NCBI GenBank assembly: GCA_024663395.1
Contig: JANFAH010000032.1
Coordinates: forward strand, 372,001-436,000
DNA from: Pisolithus tinctorius
Taxonomy: Eukaryota; Basidiomycota; Agaricomycetes; Boletales; Pisolithaceae
Direction: 5' to 3'
DNA: 64,000 nucleotides
The position numbers were made by a program, and so were the translations under genes. Below, piece after piece: positions 9,970 to 19,415 of this stretch. How positions within the stretch are numbered: position 1 is the first letter of the stretch; the number at the start of each line of letters is the position of its first letter. Under the pieces are notes generated by a model that was not told the origin of the DNA, did not search any database, and was given only the letters and a program-made list of their open reading frames with translations.

Positions 9970-10683
9970 TGTCAAGTCCGGGCCTACTCTGACCAACTCC
10001 GATGCTATATAAGGTCTAGAGAGGGGTTCGGAAGCAAGTCCGACACAGAAGAACAGAACTCCGACTAGCGGAGTGTCGGCAGGAACAAAGACCGCCGAGA
10101 CAAAGGCGGAGCGGAGTGAGGGCGTTGGGTTTAGCTCGTGCGCTACCCCCTTGCACGATCTCAGCCCTCGTATTTCAGAGGGAGAGTACAGACGGAGAGT
10201 CAGAGATAACTCCGACAGGCAGAAGACGGAATCAGAGGGAGTAGGAACTAAGTTGATATTCATACTGAAGAACAGCGGAGTACAGTACATGCTCTTATAC
10301 TGCTATGGAGGTACAGTAACCGGAATCGGAACTGACATATGGAGACTCATAAATTTTCAAGTAAAATTTCCTGGACGACGAATGAAGGGTAGACGGAGGA
10401 CATATGAACGGGTAACACAGAACATCCAGAAAAGGAAATAGTCCAGGCGCTGGACCATGCGGTGAGCGCGCTGCGGAGTACCTGACTGCGAAGGTAATCA
10501 CATGACCCCTCAGAGAACGGTCCGCTCGGTCCGACAGGAGAGAAACACAAGTCCGACAGCAGTTGGAGCGGAGACAGTTCGCAACCAACAGAAGTCGGGC
10601 GGAGTTGGTGCGGAGTGAGTGAATGACTGGCGGAGTAGGGTGTGGAGTGTGTAGGGACTTATAACGAACGCACGGTCGTGACA
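9970..10683 (-). repeat. F 3' LTR
   Basis: Begins TGTCAAGTCCGGG on the plus strand and ends GGTCGTGACA. The internal side carries the G-rich polypurine tract (GGGGGGGG on the minus strand, 10,686-10,693). A plus-strand TATATAA at 10,006-10,012 could also start a transcript toward the accessory gene at 10,879. Confidence 0.93.
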
Positions 10684-10878
10684 GTGCCCCCCCCTTAGGG
10701 CCTGAACCCCTGAAGGCCACATGTTCGGGACGAGATCAACACGAGTTGATCATTTGAAATTATTTTGATGCCTCGAGGATGATGGCTTTAGCCATGGCGG
10801 AGCTCTGTCGGAGTTCGAAGTACTGCTTAAAAACACGTGTTAGGGTACCGAACCTTCGTACCTTCCTCCCTCACCACC

Positions 10879-12091
10879 ATGTCCTCTCAGCGCGAGAACA
10901 CAACCCCCCAGCCAACCCCAGGCCACTCCCACGACTACTCCCAAGTCGCGGACGACGCGCTGGTCGTCCTTACCGACGACTCGACCGACACCGAGCACGA
11001 GAAGAACGCGGAGAAAGCACATCGGCGAGCAGAGGCGGAGCAGAAAGAGAAAGAGCGCGAGGTGGAGCGCAAGGCCAAACGGGAGCAGGCCAGACGACAA
11101 AAGGCGGAGGAGGCGCGACTGGAGGCGGAGCGGAGACAGAAAGAAGAGGAGGAAGCGCAGAGGAAGAAGGCGGCAGAGGAAGAGGCCAAAAGGCAAAGGC
11201 AGAGAGCCTCTCAGGAGAGGGCCCAGGCCAGGCGGGATGAGGCCGCACAAAGGTGAGTGACAGAATCCTACGAGCCAGGCGGAGCTGACTTGTATTTTTT
11301 ATTTCAGGTTAAGCGGCATGGTCTATGACGTCAACACCGCCCAGAGGGTCCCTGGGACCTCTGTGGTGGTCACCGTGACCAGGCGGCCCCCTTGCACTCG
11401 CTGCATAGCGAGTCTGACGGCGGGTCAGTGCGAGCCAGGGCAAGGTAAGACCAGGGCTTGCGTGCCCTGCCACAACAAGAAGAAGACCTGCAGCTGGACG
11501 CGGGAAGAGGTGGCGGCGGGACCCTCACGGAAGAGGGCAGGGACAGGAAGCTCCCGAGGGGAGAAAAAGAAGAAGCCACGAGGGAAGGGGAAGGCAAGAG
11601 CGACGGAGACAGAGGAGGCTGACGACGAGTGGGAGGCAGGCAGAGAAGACGACGAGCCAGCGACCCCGCTCGAGGGTCCCTCAGGCACAGGAGTCCACAC
11701 GTGGTGGGCGGAGTGGGAGCGGGAAAGACAGCTGCAGGCCATGGAGAAGCAGGCCGAAGTGCACGAGGTAGCTGTGCTGGCCTTCGAGAGGATGGCAGAG
11801 GCAGCGGAGCAGATGGCGGAGGCAGCGGAGAGGACTGCCGATGAGTGGGGGATGTACCGCGCATGGGCGGAGTGGGCGGAGATGAGGAGAAGGGAGGACG
11901 CGCGAGAGGCCAGAATGGCTGAGCTCGAGCGCACAGGCGGAGGATGGAAGAGGCCTCAGTCGGAGGCGGCGGAGGACAAGAACGAGGAAGCGGATGAAGG
12001 TGCGGAGGGGGATAACGAGGAAGAAGTCGAAGGAGAGCAGGAAGGTGGTGAAGAACAGGAGGGTGGCGGAGAACAAGCGATGGAAGAGTAG
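10879..12091 (+). CDS. F accessory gene: spliced Zn2Cys6-like protein, antisense to pol
   Basis: ATG at 10,879 in good context (CACCACCATG). Exon 1 is 10,879-11,252; the 55-bp intron 11,253-11,307 has GTGAGT and TTTCAG ends; exon 2 is 11,308-12,091. Exons join in phase to give 385 residues. N-terminal third: acidic, then a long Glu/Lys/Arg/Ala coiled coil (about residues 50-124). Middle: cysteine cluster CX2CX8CX9CX2CX6C followed by Trp, close to a fungal Zn2Cys6 domain, then Lys/Arg-rich stretches that could localise it to the nucleus. C-terminal: Trp- and Glu-rich helical region and acidic tail. It converges on pol, with its stop about 200 bases from the integrase stop. Family members are in C, E, F' and G. 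DNA binding is inferred. Confidence 0.85.
11253..11307 (+). other. Intron of F accessory gene
   Basis: GTGAGT...TTTCAG, 55 bp, with a GCTGACT branch-like site. It is needed to join the two frames, and the F' copy keeps GTGAG at the same point (58,202). Confidence 0.85.
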
Positions 12092-12293
12092 AGTGGTTTT
12101 GTTTTTCTTTTCTTTTCTTTTTTTTTTTTTTGTCTTTAGTTTGTATATTTTTGTACTACTACGAAATAGACTGGTGATTTTTTGTTCGCGACTCTGAGAA
12201 GTGAAATAGACAAGCGGAGAAAATGCTAAAGTACTTAAGGTAGTTCGGTGAGGGGCGGAGTTGGCCAGCGGAGGAAGGTTATGTGGGCAGAGT
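12092..12293. other. T-rich spacer between convergent genes
   Basis: Contains TTTTC repeats and a T-run near 12,118-12,132 directly after the accessory stop, then sequence up to the integrase stop. It may hold 3' processing signals for both converging transcripts. No gene seen. Confidence 0.5.
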
Positions 12294-13897
12294 TTATGGC
12301 GGAGGTTGGTACGGGCCAGGTTTGTGTGGATAGCGTTCATGGAAAGCGGACACTATGTCGGAAGCGTGATCTAGCTCAGTTGCAAGCAACCAAGAGGTTT
12401 CTTCGTCGGTGTTCTCGTAGCCAGCCCAGCGGACTAGGTACAAGAGTTGACAGTGGCGGCGACGGCGGTCCACCTTAGAGTCAAGTATCTCTGATACTTC
12501 GTACTCAAGGCCACCATCGACATCTACTGGCGGAGGCGGAGGTTGTTGTCGGTTTGGGAAAGGGTTAGCCGCTGCGGCTTCCAGTTGTGAGACATGGAAG
12601 ACCGGATGTACCGAGCGCATAGAGTCAGGGAGCTTAAGGGTGACAGAATGCGTACCTGGCCTGGCCAGGATGGTGAACGGACCTAAGTACTTTTCGGAGA
12701 GTTTTTCCAAAGGACGAGTGGAGCGGAAGTACTTGGCTTTGACGTAGGCCTGTTCTCCGACCTTGAACTCAGGCGGAGGTATGCGCTTAGCATCTGCTGG
12801 ACCCTGGTAGCGCTGTTGAGCGGCGGACATTTCGGAGCGGAGGAAGTCATGAAGGGCGGAGAGCTCGACGACATAGTCACGAGCCCTTGGAGAAGTGAAG
12901 TCTTGGTCAGGGACCACAGACAGGTTTGGATGGTATCCCTTGTTAGCGAAGAAGGGAGAGACTCCAGTAGTTGCACTTGGTGCATTGTTGAAAGCGAACT
13001 CCACTAGAGGTAACAGCTCAGCCCAGTTGTCTTGTTGGTAGTTACAGTAGACACGAAGGTACTGCTCGAGAGTCTGGTTTGTTCGCTCGGTCTGGCCATC
13101 GCCTTCTGGGTGGTAACCCAAAGTGAAGTGAAGACGCATATTAAGGGCCTTTCCTAGAGAGCGGAAGAAGTGCGAGACAAACTCAGGACCTCTGTCGGAG
13201 GTGACATTAGCTGGTACTCCGTGCTTGGAGAAGACATGGGCTAGGAAGAGCTTAGCGAGTTCGGTGGAGGTGATGGAGTCGTGGGTGGGGATGAACACCG
13301 CTTGCTTTGAGAGGCGGTCCACTACCACGAGTATGGCGGAGTAGCCATCGGAGTTGGGGAGGTGTTCGATGAAGTCCATGGAGATGGAGTTCCAAGGTCT
13401 CTCTGGGACGGGGAGTTGCTTCAGTAGACCATAAGGGTGGTGACGCGGAGTTTTGCTCCGTCCACAGGCGGTGCAAGACCTGACGTACTCCTTTACGTCG
13501 GAGCGGAGGTTGGGCCACACGTAGTCCCTGCGGACGAGTTCTAAGGTGCGGTTTTGCCCAAAATGGCCTGCTAGAGGATGATCATGCTTGAACCGAAGCA
13601 CTCGGAGGCGGAGGTCATCAATGTCAGGGACAAAGATACGACCGTCAAGGCGGAGTAGACCATCGGAGTCCAGGGACCACCGAGGCTTAGTTGGAGTTGG
13701 GAGATGGCTGGCGGAGACAGGGTCTGAGGGTAGGGCGGAGACGATGTCGGAGTGCAAGCACTCAACATCGAAGACCATGGCGGCGCGGAGTACAGGTGCC
13801 AAGAGGGTGGTGGTACGGAGGGACGATGCGAGTTGCTCCTGTGTAAACATAGGGCGGAGATTGTGAGGATTTACCTGCGCGTAGTCCCTATCCCCCC
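12294..13897 (-). CDS. pol: F Pol, C-terminal part: integrase and chromodomain
   Basis: About 535 codons. Integrase zinc region (LAGHFGQNRTLELV, then CTACGRSK), D,D,E core (SMDFIEHLP, TSDRGPEF, GDGQTERTNQTL), a GPFTILARPGTHS block, a VHPVFHVSQLE motif and a chromodomain-like end (LLYLVRWAGYENTDEETSW). It lies in a different frame from the upstream protease-RT part; the shift maps to a run of six G's (minus strand) at 13,892-13,897 in the YPKGG region. G has EGDSDYA here, so one base was probably lost from the run. No stop codon within this part. Confidence 0.9.
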
Positions 13898-16018
13898 TTT
13901 TGGGTAGACGTCCCAACGTCGCGTAAGTGCGTCGGGTTTGGCTCCTAAGCGGCCAGGTCGGAAGCGGATAGAAAGATTAAACTGGGAAAGGTACTCCGAC
14001 CAGCAGGCCTGTCGACGAGTGAGAACCTTAGAGGTAGAAAAGTACTCAAGGTTTTTGTGGTCCGTCACCACGTCGACAGGTAAGGCGGAGCCTTCTAAGT
14101 AATGCCGCCAATGGCGGAAGGCCTCGAAGATAGCCAACAGCTCCTTGTCGTGGGTATCATAGTTGAGTTCTGGCGCGGTCATGGTGCGAGAGTAGAAAGC
14201 GACCGGGCAGAGTTCACCGTCGGAGCAGGTGATTGACAGAATGCCAGCAATGGCATAGTCGGAGGCATCGGTTTCCACTGTAAGCGGAGTGTCAGGGACC
14301 CAATGAGTGAGAACGGGAGCGGAGCTGAAGGCATCCTTCAGGCGGAGGAAAGTGGAGCAACACTCCTCGGAAAAGTTCCAAGGAGCACCCTTTCGCGTGA
14401 GGCGAGTGAGCGGAACAACGATGTCGGAGTAGTTATTAATGAATCGTCTATAGAAATTTGCGAAACCAAGGAAAGACTGGATGTCTCGCACCTTCCGCGG
14501 CTCAGGCCAGTCGCGGACTGCCTGAACCTTCTCAGCGGACATGGTGAGACCGGGGGGAGAAAGAACATAACCGAGGTACTCGACGGAGTCGGAGTGAAAC
14601 TCGCACTTCTCCAGCTTGGCATAAAGGCCATGCTTTCGAAGGCGGCGGAGTACCTCTTTTACGTGTTCGCGATGTGACTCCATACCCTGCGAATAGATTA
14701 AGATGTCATCGAGGTATACCACGACGCAGACATCGAGCATGTCCGCAAAGATGCTATTAACAAACCGCTGGAAGGCCGCAGGCGCATTAGTCAGACCGAA
14801 TGGCATTACCCGCCACTCGTAAGAACCATAACGAGTGCGGAAAGCCGTTTTCCATTCATCTCTGTCTGCGATGCAGACTAGATGATAGGCATGGCGGAGG
14901 TCGATCTTGGTGTAGACTTTAGCACGGCTTGGAGAGTCGAGTAAGTCGGAGATGAGCGGCAGCGGATAGCAATCTTTTTTTGTGATTTTGTTGAGTCCTC
15001 GATAGTCTACGCAGAGGTGGAGTGAACCGTCCTTCTTCTTCACGAAGAGGACAGGGGCACCGTGAGCGGAGGTGGACTGTTTGATGAAGCCGTAGCCAAG
15101 ATGCTCGTCAATGAAGGTGCGGAGAGCTTCAAGCTCTGGCGGAGAAAGAGAGTAGATTGTACCAATGGGCGGAGAAGCTCCTTCCTCGAGGTCGATCTTG
15201 AGATCGAACGAGCGGTGTGGCGGAAGTTCAGTGGCCTTGTCTTTACTAAAGACGTCGGCAAACTCGTGATACTCAGAAGGAACCGAGGAGAGGTCAGGAG
15301 GCGGAGATGAAGCGGAGGATGCACGAAGCTTCACATCATCAGCGGAGAGCTGTAAGCGGAACTGTCTAGAGCCAGGGAGGGCACAGGCTCTGACATACGC
15401 AGCAGCATTGATGAGTGAGATGAGCGGAGCAGAGCGCGGCGAGTCTGTCGGAGGTGCAGTCGGAGCTGCAAACGGAGCAGAGGGTGTCGGATCCGGAGTG
15501 GAGGTCGCAGCGGAAGATGACGAAGGCGCCTGGGGTGTCGGCATTCCCTGTAGCGATGGTTTGAACGATATACTGCCCAGTACCCAGTCAATCGATGGAT
15601 TGAAGCGGGTGAGCCAGTTGTGTCCTAACACCAGTGAACATGAAGAATCCAACAGAGTAACATAAAATGAAACGGAGTTGACATTGCCGGAAGGAAAGTG
15701 GAGGGAAAGATCTACTTCTTGGGAAATGACAGCATTTGTACTACCATCAAACAAGCGGAGCGGAATTGGCGGAGAAACGGAGGAAACAGGAATGCCATAT
15801 TTTTTGATTACAGACGGGTCTATGAAACAGTGAGAGGAGCCGGAATCGATCAACGCAGAAAAAGTATCAACAGAATAATCCGGAAGAGTTACAGACAGAA
15901 GTAAAGAATTGGGACTAGAAAGAGCGGACGCGTTGAGTCGGATGTCCGGTTGCGCACAGTTGGGTTCAACGCTCCCTCCAGGCTGTGCGAGCTCCCTGGA
16001 GGAGCGGACTAATTTTTT
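13871..16018 (-). CDS. pol: F Pol, N-terminal part: protease, RT, RNase H
   Basis: Open from the frameshift site at 16,012-16,018 through to 13,871. Protease LIDSGSSHCF; Ser/Pro/Ala-rich linker; RT with LVCIADRDEWKTAF, PFGLTNAPAAFQRF and intact catalytic YLDD; RNase H with ETDASDYAIAG and VTDHKNLEYF, ending KPDALTRRWDVYPK. Expressed from Gag by -1 frameshift. The link to integrase is broken by a one-base loss in the G run, so this copy probably makes no full Pol. Confidence 0.92.
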   Translation of the reverse strand, partial: KKLVRSSRELAQPGGSVEPNCAQPDIRLNASALSSPNSLLLSVTLPDYSVDTFSALIDSGSSHCFIDPSVIKKYGIPVSSVSPPIPLRLFDGSTNAVISQEVDLSLHFPSGNVNSVSFYVTLLDSSCSLVLGHNWLTRFNPSIDWVLGSISFKPSLQGMPTPQAPSSSSAATSTPDPTPSAPFAAPTAPPTDSPRSAPLISLINAAAYVRACALPGSRQFRLQLSADDVKLRASSASSPPPDLSSVPSEYHEFADVFSKDKATELPPHRSFDLKIDLEEGASPPIGTIYSLSPPELEALRTFIDEHLGYGFIKQSTSAHGAPVLFVKKKDGSLHLCVDYRGLNKITKKDCYPLPLISDLLDSPSRAKVYTKIDLRHAYHLVCIADRDEWKTAFRTRYGSYEWRVMPFGLTNAPAAFQRFVNSIFADMLDVCVVVYLDDILIYSQGMESHREHVKEVLRRLRKHGLYAKLEKCEFHSDSVEYLGYVLSPPGLTMSAEKVQAVRDWPEPRKVRDIQSFLGFANFYRRFINNYSDIVVPLTRLTRKGAPWNFSEECCSTFLRLKDAFSSAPVLTHWVPDTPLTVETDASDYAIAGILSITCSDGELCPVAFYSRTMTAPELNYDTHDKELLAIFEAFRHWRHYLEGSALPVDVVTDHKNLEYFSTSKVLTRRQACWSEYLSQFNLSIRFRPGRLGAKPDALTRRWDVYPKGGIGTTRR

Positions 16019-17292
16019 GACTCTGCCTTCTCCGCAGGCGGAGTAGGCGGAGTTTCAGCTGTAGCTGCACGGGCTTTGGCTGCGTGAGAGGTGGACTTGG
16101 GACAGTCCTTGGCGGAATGGCCAGCCTCACCACAGAAGAGGCAGAGGTTGTTCTTCATCCTGCGCTGGCGCTCAGCGGAGGTGAGTTTGCCATCTTTACC
16201 CAGGAGGTGGGCAATATTGGACTTGGACGCGTCGGACTTGGGCGGATCTTTCTGTTTGCCCTTGCCCTTGGCGTCGGACTTCGGAGCGGAGGCGGAGGAT
16301 GACGATTTACTTTTGTTGTCGGAGTTTGAGGACTGCGACTTGTCGGAGGCGGACTTGGTGGTGTGCGAGATTTCTGCTTTGTGCTCCCAGTAGCGCGCAT
16401 CGATGGTCCAGGCGAGTTCGCGGAGTTGTGCGAGGGTAGAAGGCTTACCGACGCGAGCGATCTCGTCTTTGATGCAGTCTGGAAGTCCGCTATAGAAGCG
16501 GTGGCGGAGTGCACCAACACCGTAGTCCTTGACTTGCGAAGCCCAGCGATTGAACTCCACGACATATTTGGCAATACGAGAACCGTCCTTCATGGTAAGG
16601 TTCTCGAGTTGCTGGACGGCATCCGCTATAGCGTCGTGCGGACCGAAATTAGCTGTGAGTTCTTGTAAGAACTCATGGTAGTCGTCCATCCAGAGTGGGC
16701 GGTCATAGTTGTCGGGGTTTAGCAAATCTGGCTCGAACCAAGCCAGGGCCATACCCTTGAGATAAGATTGAGCGAAGGTAACCTTGGCTCTGTCGGAGCG
16801 GAATGCGTGAGGGCGGTCTTGGAAGTTCAGCTCGCATTGAACGAGGAACTCGCGGAGCTTCTTGGGGTCGGAGCCGTCGAAGGTGTCAGGCTCGTGGACT
16901 TTGGTTTTCGGAGCGGAGTCCCCAGTGCACGAGCTAGACCGTGCGAGTGCATGGACAGCTCTAGCAAGAGCTACGAGGGGATCCTCTGGTGGCTCAGCCG
17001 GGTCTTCGGGGACATCCCCGTCACTGCTGCCCCCGCCGTTGGGATCACCATCAGGATAGTCAGGGTCGGGGTCGGGTCCATCATCTCGGTTACGAGGAGA
17101 CGGAGTATGGAAAGTTGTTGGGTGGAGGTCGGAGCGACCAGCTTGCGAAGCGCTTTTGCCTTCAGCGCGAGAGCGGTGTCGAGCGGAGAAAGACTGGAAT
17201 TGTTCAACGACGGAAGGGAGTCGACGCGGATTAGCTAGCGCTACAGCGAGGTTCTCAGTGACCTCTCTTTGGGATTGAGCTCGAGTTCTCAT
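16009..17292 (-). CDS. gag: F Gag
   Basis: 427 codons from ATG at 17,292 to TAG at 16,009-16,011. N-terminus with Gln/Arg-rich stretch, an acidic Asp/Pro/Gly linker (about residues 70-105), a Gag core (HEPDTFDGSDPKKLREFL, FAQSYLKGMALAWFEPDL, LWMDDYHEFLQEL), a Lys/Ser-rich region and one standard zinc knuckle CLFCGEAGHSAKDC (CX2CX4HX4C). The last codons before the stop form the slippery heptamer. Confidence 0.94.
   Translation of the reverse strand: MRTRAQSQREVTENLAVALANPRRLPSVVEQFQSFSARHRSRAEGKSASQAGRSDLHPTTFHTPSPRNRDDGPDPDPDYPDGDPNGGGSSDGDVPEDPAEPPEDPLVALARAVHALARSSSCTGDSAPKTKVHEPDTFDGSDPKKLREFLVQCELNFQDRPHAFRSDRAKVTFAQSYLKGMALAWFEPDLLNPDNYDRPLWMDDYHEFLQELTANFGPHDAIADAVQQLENLTMKDGSRIAKYVVEFNRWASQVKDYGVGALRHRFYSGLPDCIKDEIARVGKPSTLAQLRELAWTIDARYWEHKAEISHTTKSASDKSQSSNSDNKSKSSSSASAPKSDAKGKGKQKDPPKSDASKSNIAHLLGKDGKLTSAERQRRMKNNLCLFCGEAGHSAKDCPKSTSHAAKARAATAETPPTPPAEKAESKN
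16012..16018 (-). promoter_or_regulatory. -1 frameshift heptamer, F gag/pol
   Basis: Gag ends TCA AAA AAT TAG; A-AAA-AAT is an X-XXY-YYZ slippery heptamer directly against the stop. The -1 frame runs on without a stop into the protease (about 60 codons to LIDSGSSH). Confidence 0.78.
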
Positions 17293-17340
17293 AATGGCAT
17301 AAGTTTTTCAGAGGACAGAAAACGAGATCGTACAAGTGTG

Positions 17341-17351
17341 AGTACGAATAT
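17341..17351 (-). promoter_or_regulatory. F primer-binding site (self-priming, 11 nt)
   Basis: AGTACGAATAT on the plus strand, two bases from the 5' LTR. Its complement ATATTCGTACT occurs in the LTR at 17,640-17,650, about 33 bases downstream (minus strand) of a TATAAGA at 17,677-17,683. Eleven paired bases is the size described for Tf1. Confidence 0.75.
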
Positions 17352-17353
17352 AC

Positions 17354-18067
17354 TGTCAAGTCCGGGCCTACTCCGACCAACTCCGACGCTATATAAGGTC
17401 TAGAGAGGGGTTCGGAAGCAAGTCCGACACAGAAGAACAGAACTCTGACTAGCGGAGTGTCGGCAGGAACGAAGACCGCCGAGACAAAGGCGGAGCGGAG
17501 TGAGGGTGTTGGGTTTAGCTCGTGCGCTGCCCCCTTGCACGATCTCAGCCCTCGTATTTCAGAGGGAGAGTACAGACGGAGAGTCGGAGATAACTCCGAC
17601 AGGCAGAAGATGGAATCAGAGGGAGTAGGAACTAAGTTGATATTCGTACTGAAGAACAGCGGAGTACAGTACATGCTCTTATACTGCTACGGAGGTACAG
17701 TAACCAGAATCGGAACTGACATACGGAGACTCATAAATTTTCAAGTAAAATTTCCTGGACGACGAATGAAGGGTAGATGGAGGACATACGAACGGGTAAC
17801 ACAGAACATCCAGAAAAGGAAATAGTCCAGGCGCTGGACCATGCGGTGAGCATGCTGCGGAGTACCTGACTGCGAAGGTAATCACATGACCCCTCAGAGA
17901 ACGGTCCGCTCAGTCTGACAGGAGAGAAACACAAGTCCGACAGCAGTTGGAGTGGAGATGGTTCGCAACCAACAGAAGTCGGGCGGAGTTGGTGCGGAGT
18001 GAGTGAATGACCGGCGGAGTAGGGTGCGGAGTGTGTAGGGACTTATAACGAACGCACGGTTGTGACA
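17354..18067 (-). repeat. F 5' LTR
   Basis: 714 bp, same length as the 3' LTR. Minus-strand TATAAGA at 17,683-17,677, predicted RNA start near 17,650. Confidence 0.93.
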
Positions 18068-18197
18068 CTTACAGTTTGTTTTCACATGTTGCTGTATGGC
18101 TTTGACGTCTGACACGTCGTCCCCTTTATTTTTCGGAGTTTTGCTTCTCCCGCCCCACATTTCTCCAATCAGTACCTTACTATCCATGTACTATATA

Positions 18198-19415
18198 CAG
18201 TGAGGGACAAAAGCGTTGCAATGTTTGGAGGTGTGACTTGTTGCTGGGTCATTTTATCAAGGAATTCTTATCAAATACTGGTGGCCACCACAGTGCCATC
18301 AGTATAACATGCTCTCAGAACCATCAGTCCCTTAAAAAACCTGCTGTCAGTCATTTCCTGGACTGTTTCCCCCCCCATGCCTGATGTGTTCTGGGACTAA
18401 TCAGTACTTGGAAGGCTGAAAATGTTATGGAGGTCAATCTGGCACTTCAGAACATGATGTACAAACCAGTCCCCTCTCAACCAATGCATTTCTGGCACAG
18501 GAACACTGATATGGAAGTTGGGGTGAGACAAAACCTCCTTGTGCTCTGAGCACCATAAGAGGGTTCACTAGATCTTGCTCTGATCTGAACTGTAGATGAC
18601 TGGGAAAGGATTATTTGGTCATATGTGACCAAAGGCAATATTCAGGGCCAGATGGAAGCACAGGATTCTGCTCCATGGCAGTTCAGTAGCATATCCTTCT
18701 GATGACACCCAGGGGTAAAGAGGATTTTGTCTTGCCCTAACCTCCATACCACTGTCCCTGTGCCAGAACTGCATTGGTTGAGAGGGGACTGGTTTGTACA
18801 TCATGTTCTGAAGTGCCAGATTGACCTCCATAACATTTTCAGCCTTCCAAGTACTGATTAGTCCCAGAACACATCAGGCATGGGGGGGGAAACAGTCCAG
18901 GAAATGACTGACAGCAGGTTTTTTAAGGGACTGATGGTTCTGAGAGCATGTTATACTGATGGCACTGTGGTGGCCACCAGTATTTGATAAGAATTCCTTG
19001 ATAAAATGACCATGTGAGCTAGAGAGATGATTTCATGAGTTGTGGTAAAAGAGGGAGGATTAATGGTACAAGTCCAATGTTTGTCATTGTTTACATGCTG
19101 ACAAATCATCTGGAGGATCATGTGGTTTATTATGTAAGCATTTTTTCCCATCCTCCATGCCCTCAATCCCATCAAAAGGTCACATTTCATGATTTTGCCA
19201 GTCAGGGACAAAAGTGTTGCAATGCACTGTTCAGAAAGAATAGGGTGTATTTCATCATGTATTGCTTTGTTTTGACTGAACCCTAGTTCGCTGGAAAGCC
19301 TAGAGTCACCCCGTTCCAATGGTATAGGTATCATCATTATCTGTACAGAATAGCCTGAGCTACATCAGCAACAAGTCACACCTCACAAACACTGCAATGC
19401 TTTTGTCCCTCACTG
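18198..19415. mobile_element. Mariner/Tc1-type MITE, 1,218 bp
   Basis: Terminal inverted repeats of about 50 bp start CAGTGAGGGACAAAAGC. TA is duplicated at 18,196-18,197 and 19,416-19,417. The C 3' LTR at about 28,905 has the uninterrupted CTATATATTCCCGCC. TA duplication and terminal sequence fit the Tc1/mariner superfamily. No transposase frame is present, so it must be moved in trans. A second terminus-like stretch (CAGTCAGGGACAAAAGTG) lies inside at about 19,201-19,231. Confidence 0.92.
18247..19011. repeat. Large foldback inside the MITE
   Basis: The arms 18,247 to about 18,617 and about 18,632-19,011 are reverse complements with some mismatches, meeting at the palindrome TTTGGTCATATGTGACCAAA (about 18,614-18,633). 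Outer ends read GGTCATTTTATCAAGG and CCTTGATAAAATGACC. A transcript through it would form a hairpin of about 370 bp. Confidence 0.85.

Larger units (their letters stand above)
9970..18067 (-). mobile_element. Ty3/gypsy chromovirus-type element F, complete with both LTRs
   Basis: Two 714-bp LTRs (9,970-10,683 and 17,354-18,067) bound gag, pol and an opposite-strand accessory gene. The 5-bp duplication CTTAC is perfect (9,965-9,969 and 18,068-18,072), and the C 3' LTR near 28,770 shows the empty site. The LTRs differ at 24 positions by eye, 23 of them at CpG/TpG/CpA. Coding order on the minus strand is gag, protease-RT-RNase H, integrase-chromodomain. The word CGGAG is strongly over-represented throughout. 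One indel in pol makes this copy probably non-autonomous. Confidence 0.95.

Noticed and set aside
11370..11934. Long minus-strand open frames opposite the F accessory exon 2
   Set aside because: They are Ser/Pro/Leu-rich mirrors of a GC-rich Glu/Arg-coding exon, have no conserved counterpart in E or G, and the plus-strand model has splice sites and a zinc cluster.
13871..13916. Programmed frameshift between RNase H and integrase of F
   Set aside because: G (63,880 region) and E read through the same place in one frame; a base loss in a G run is simpler.
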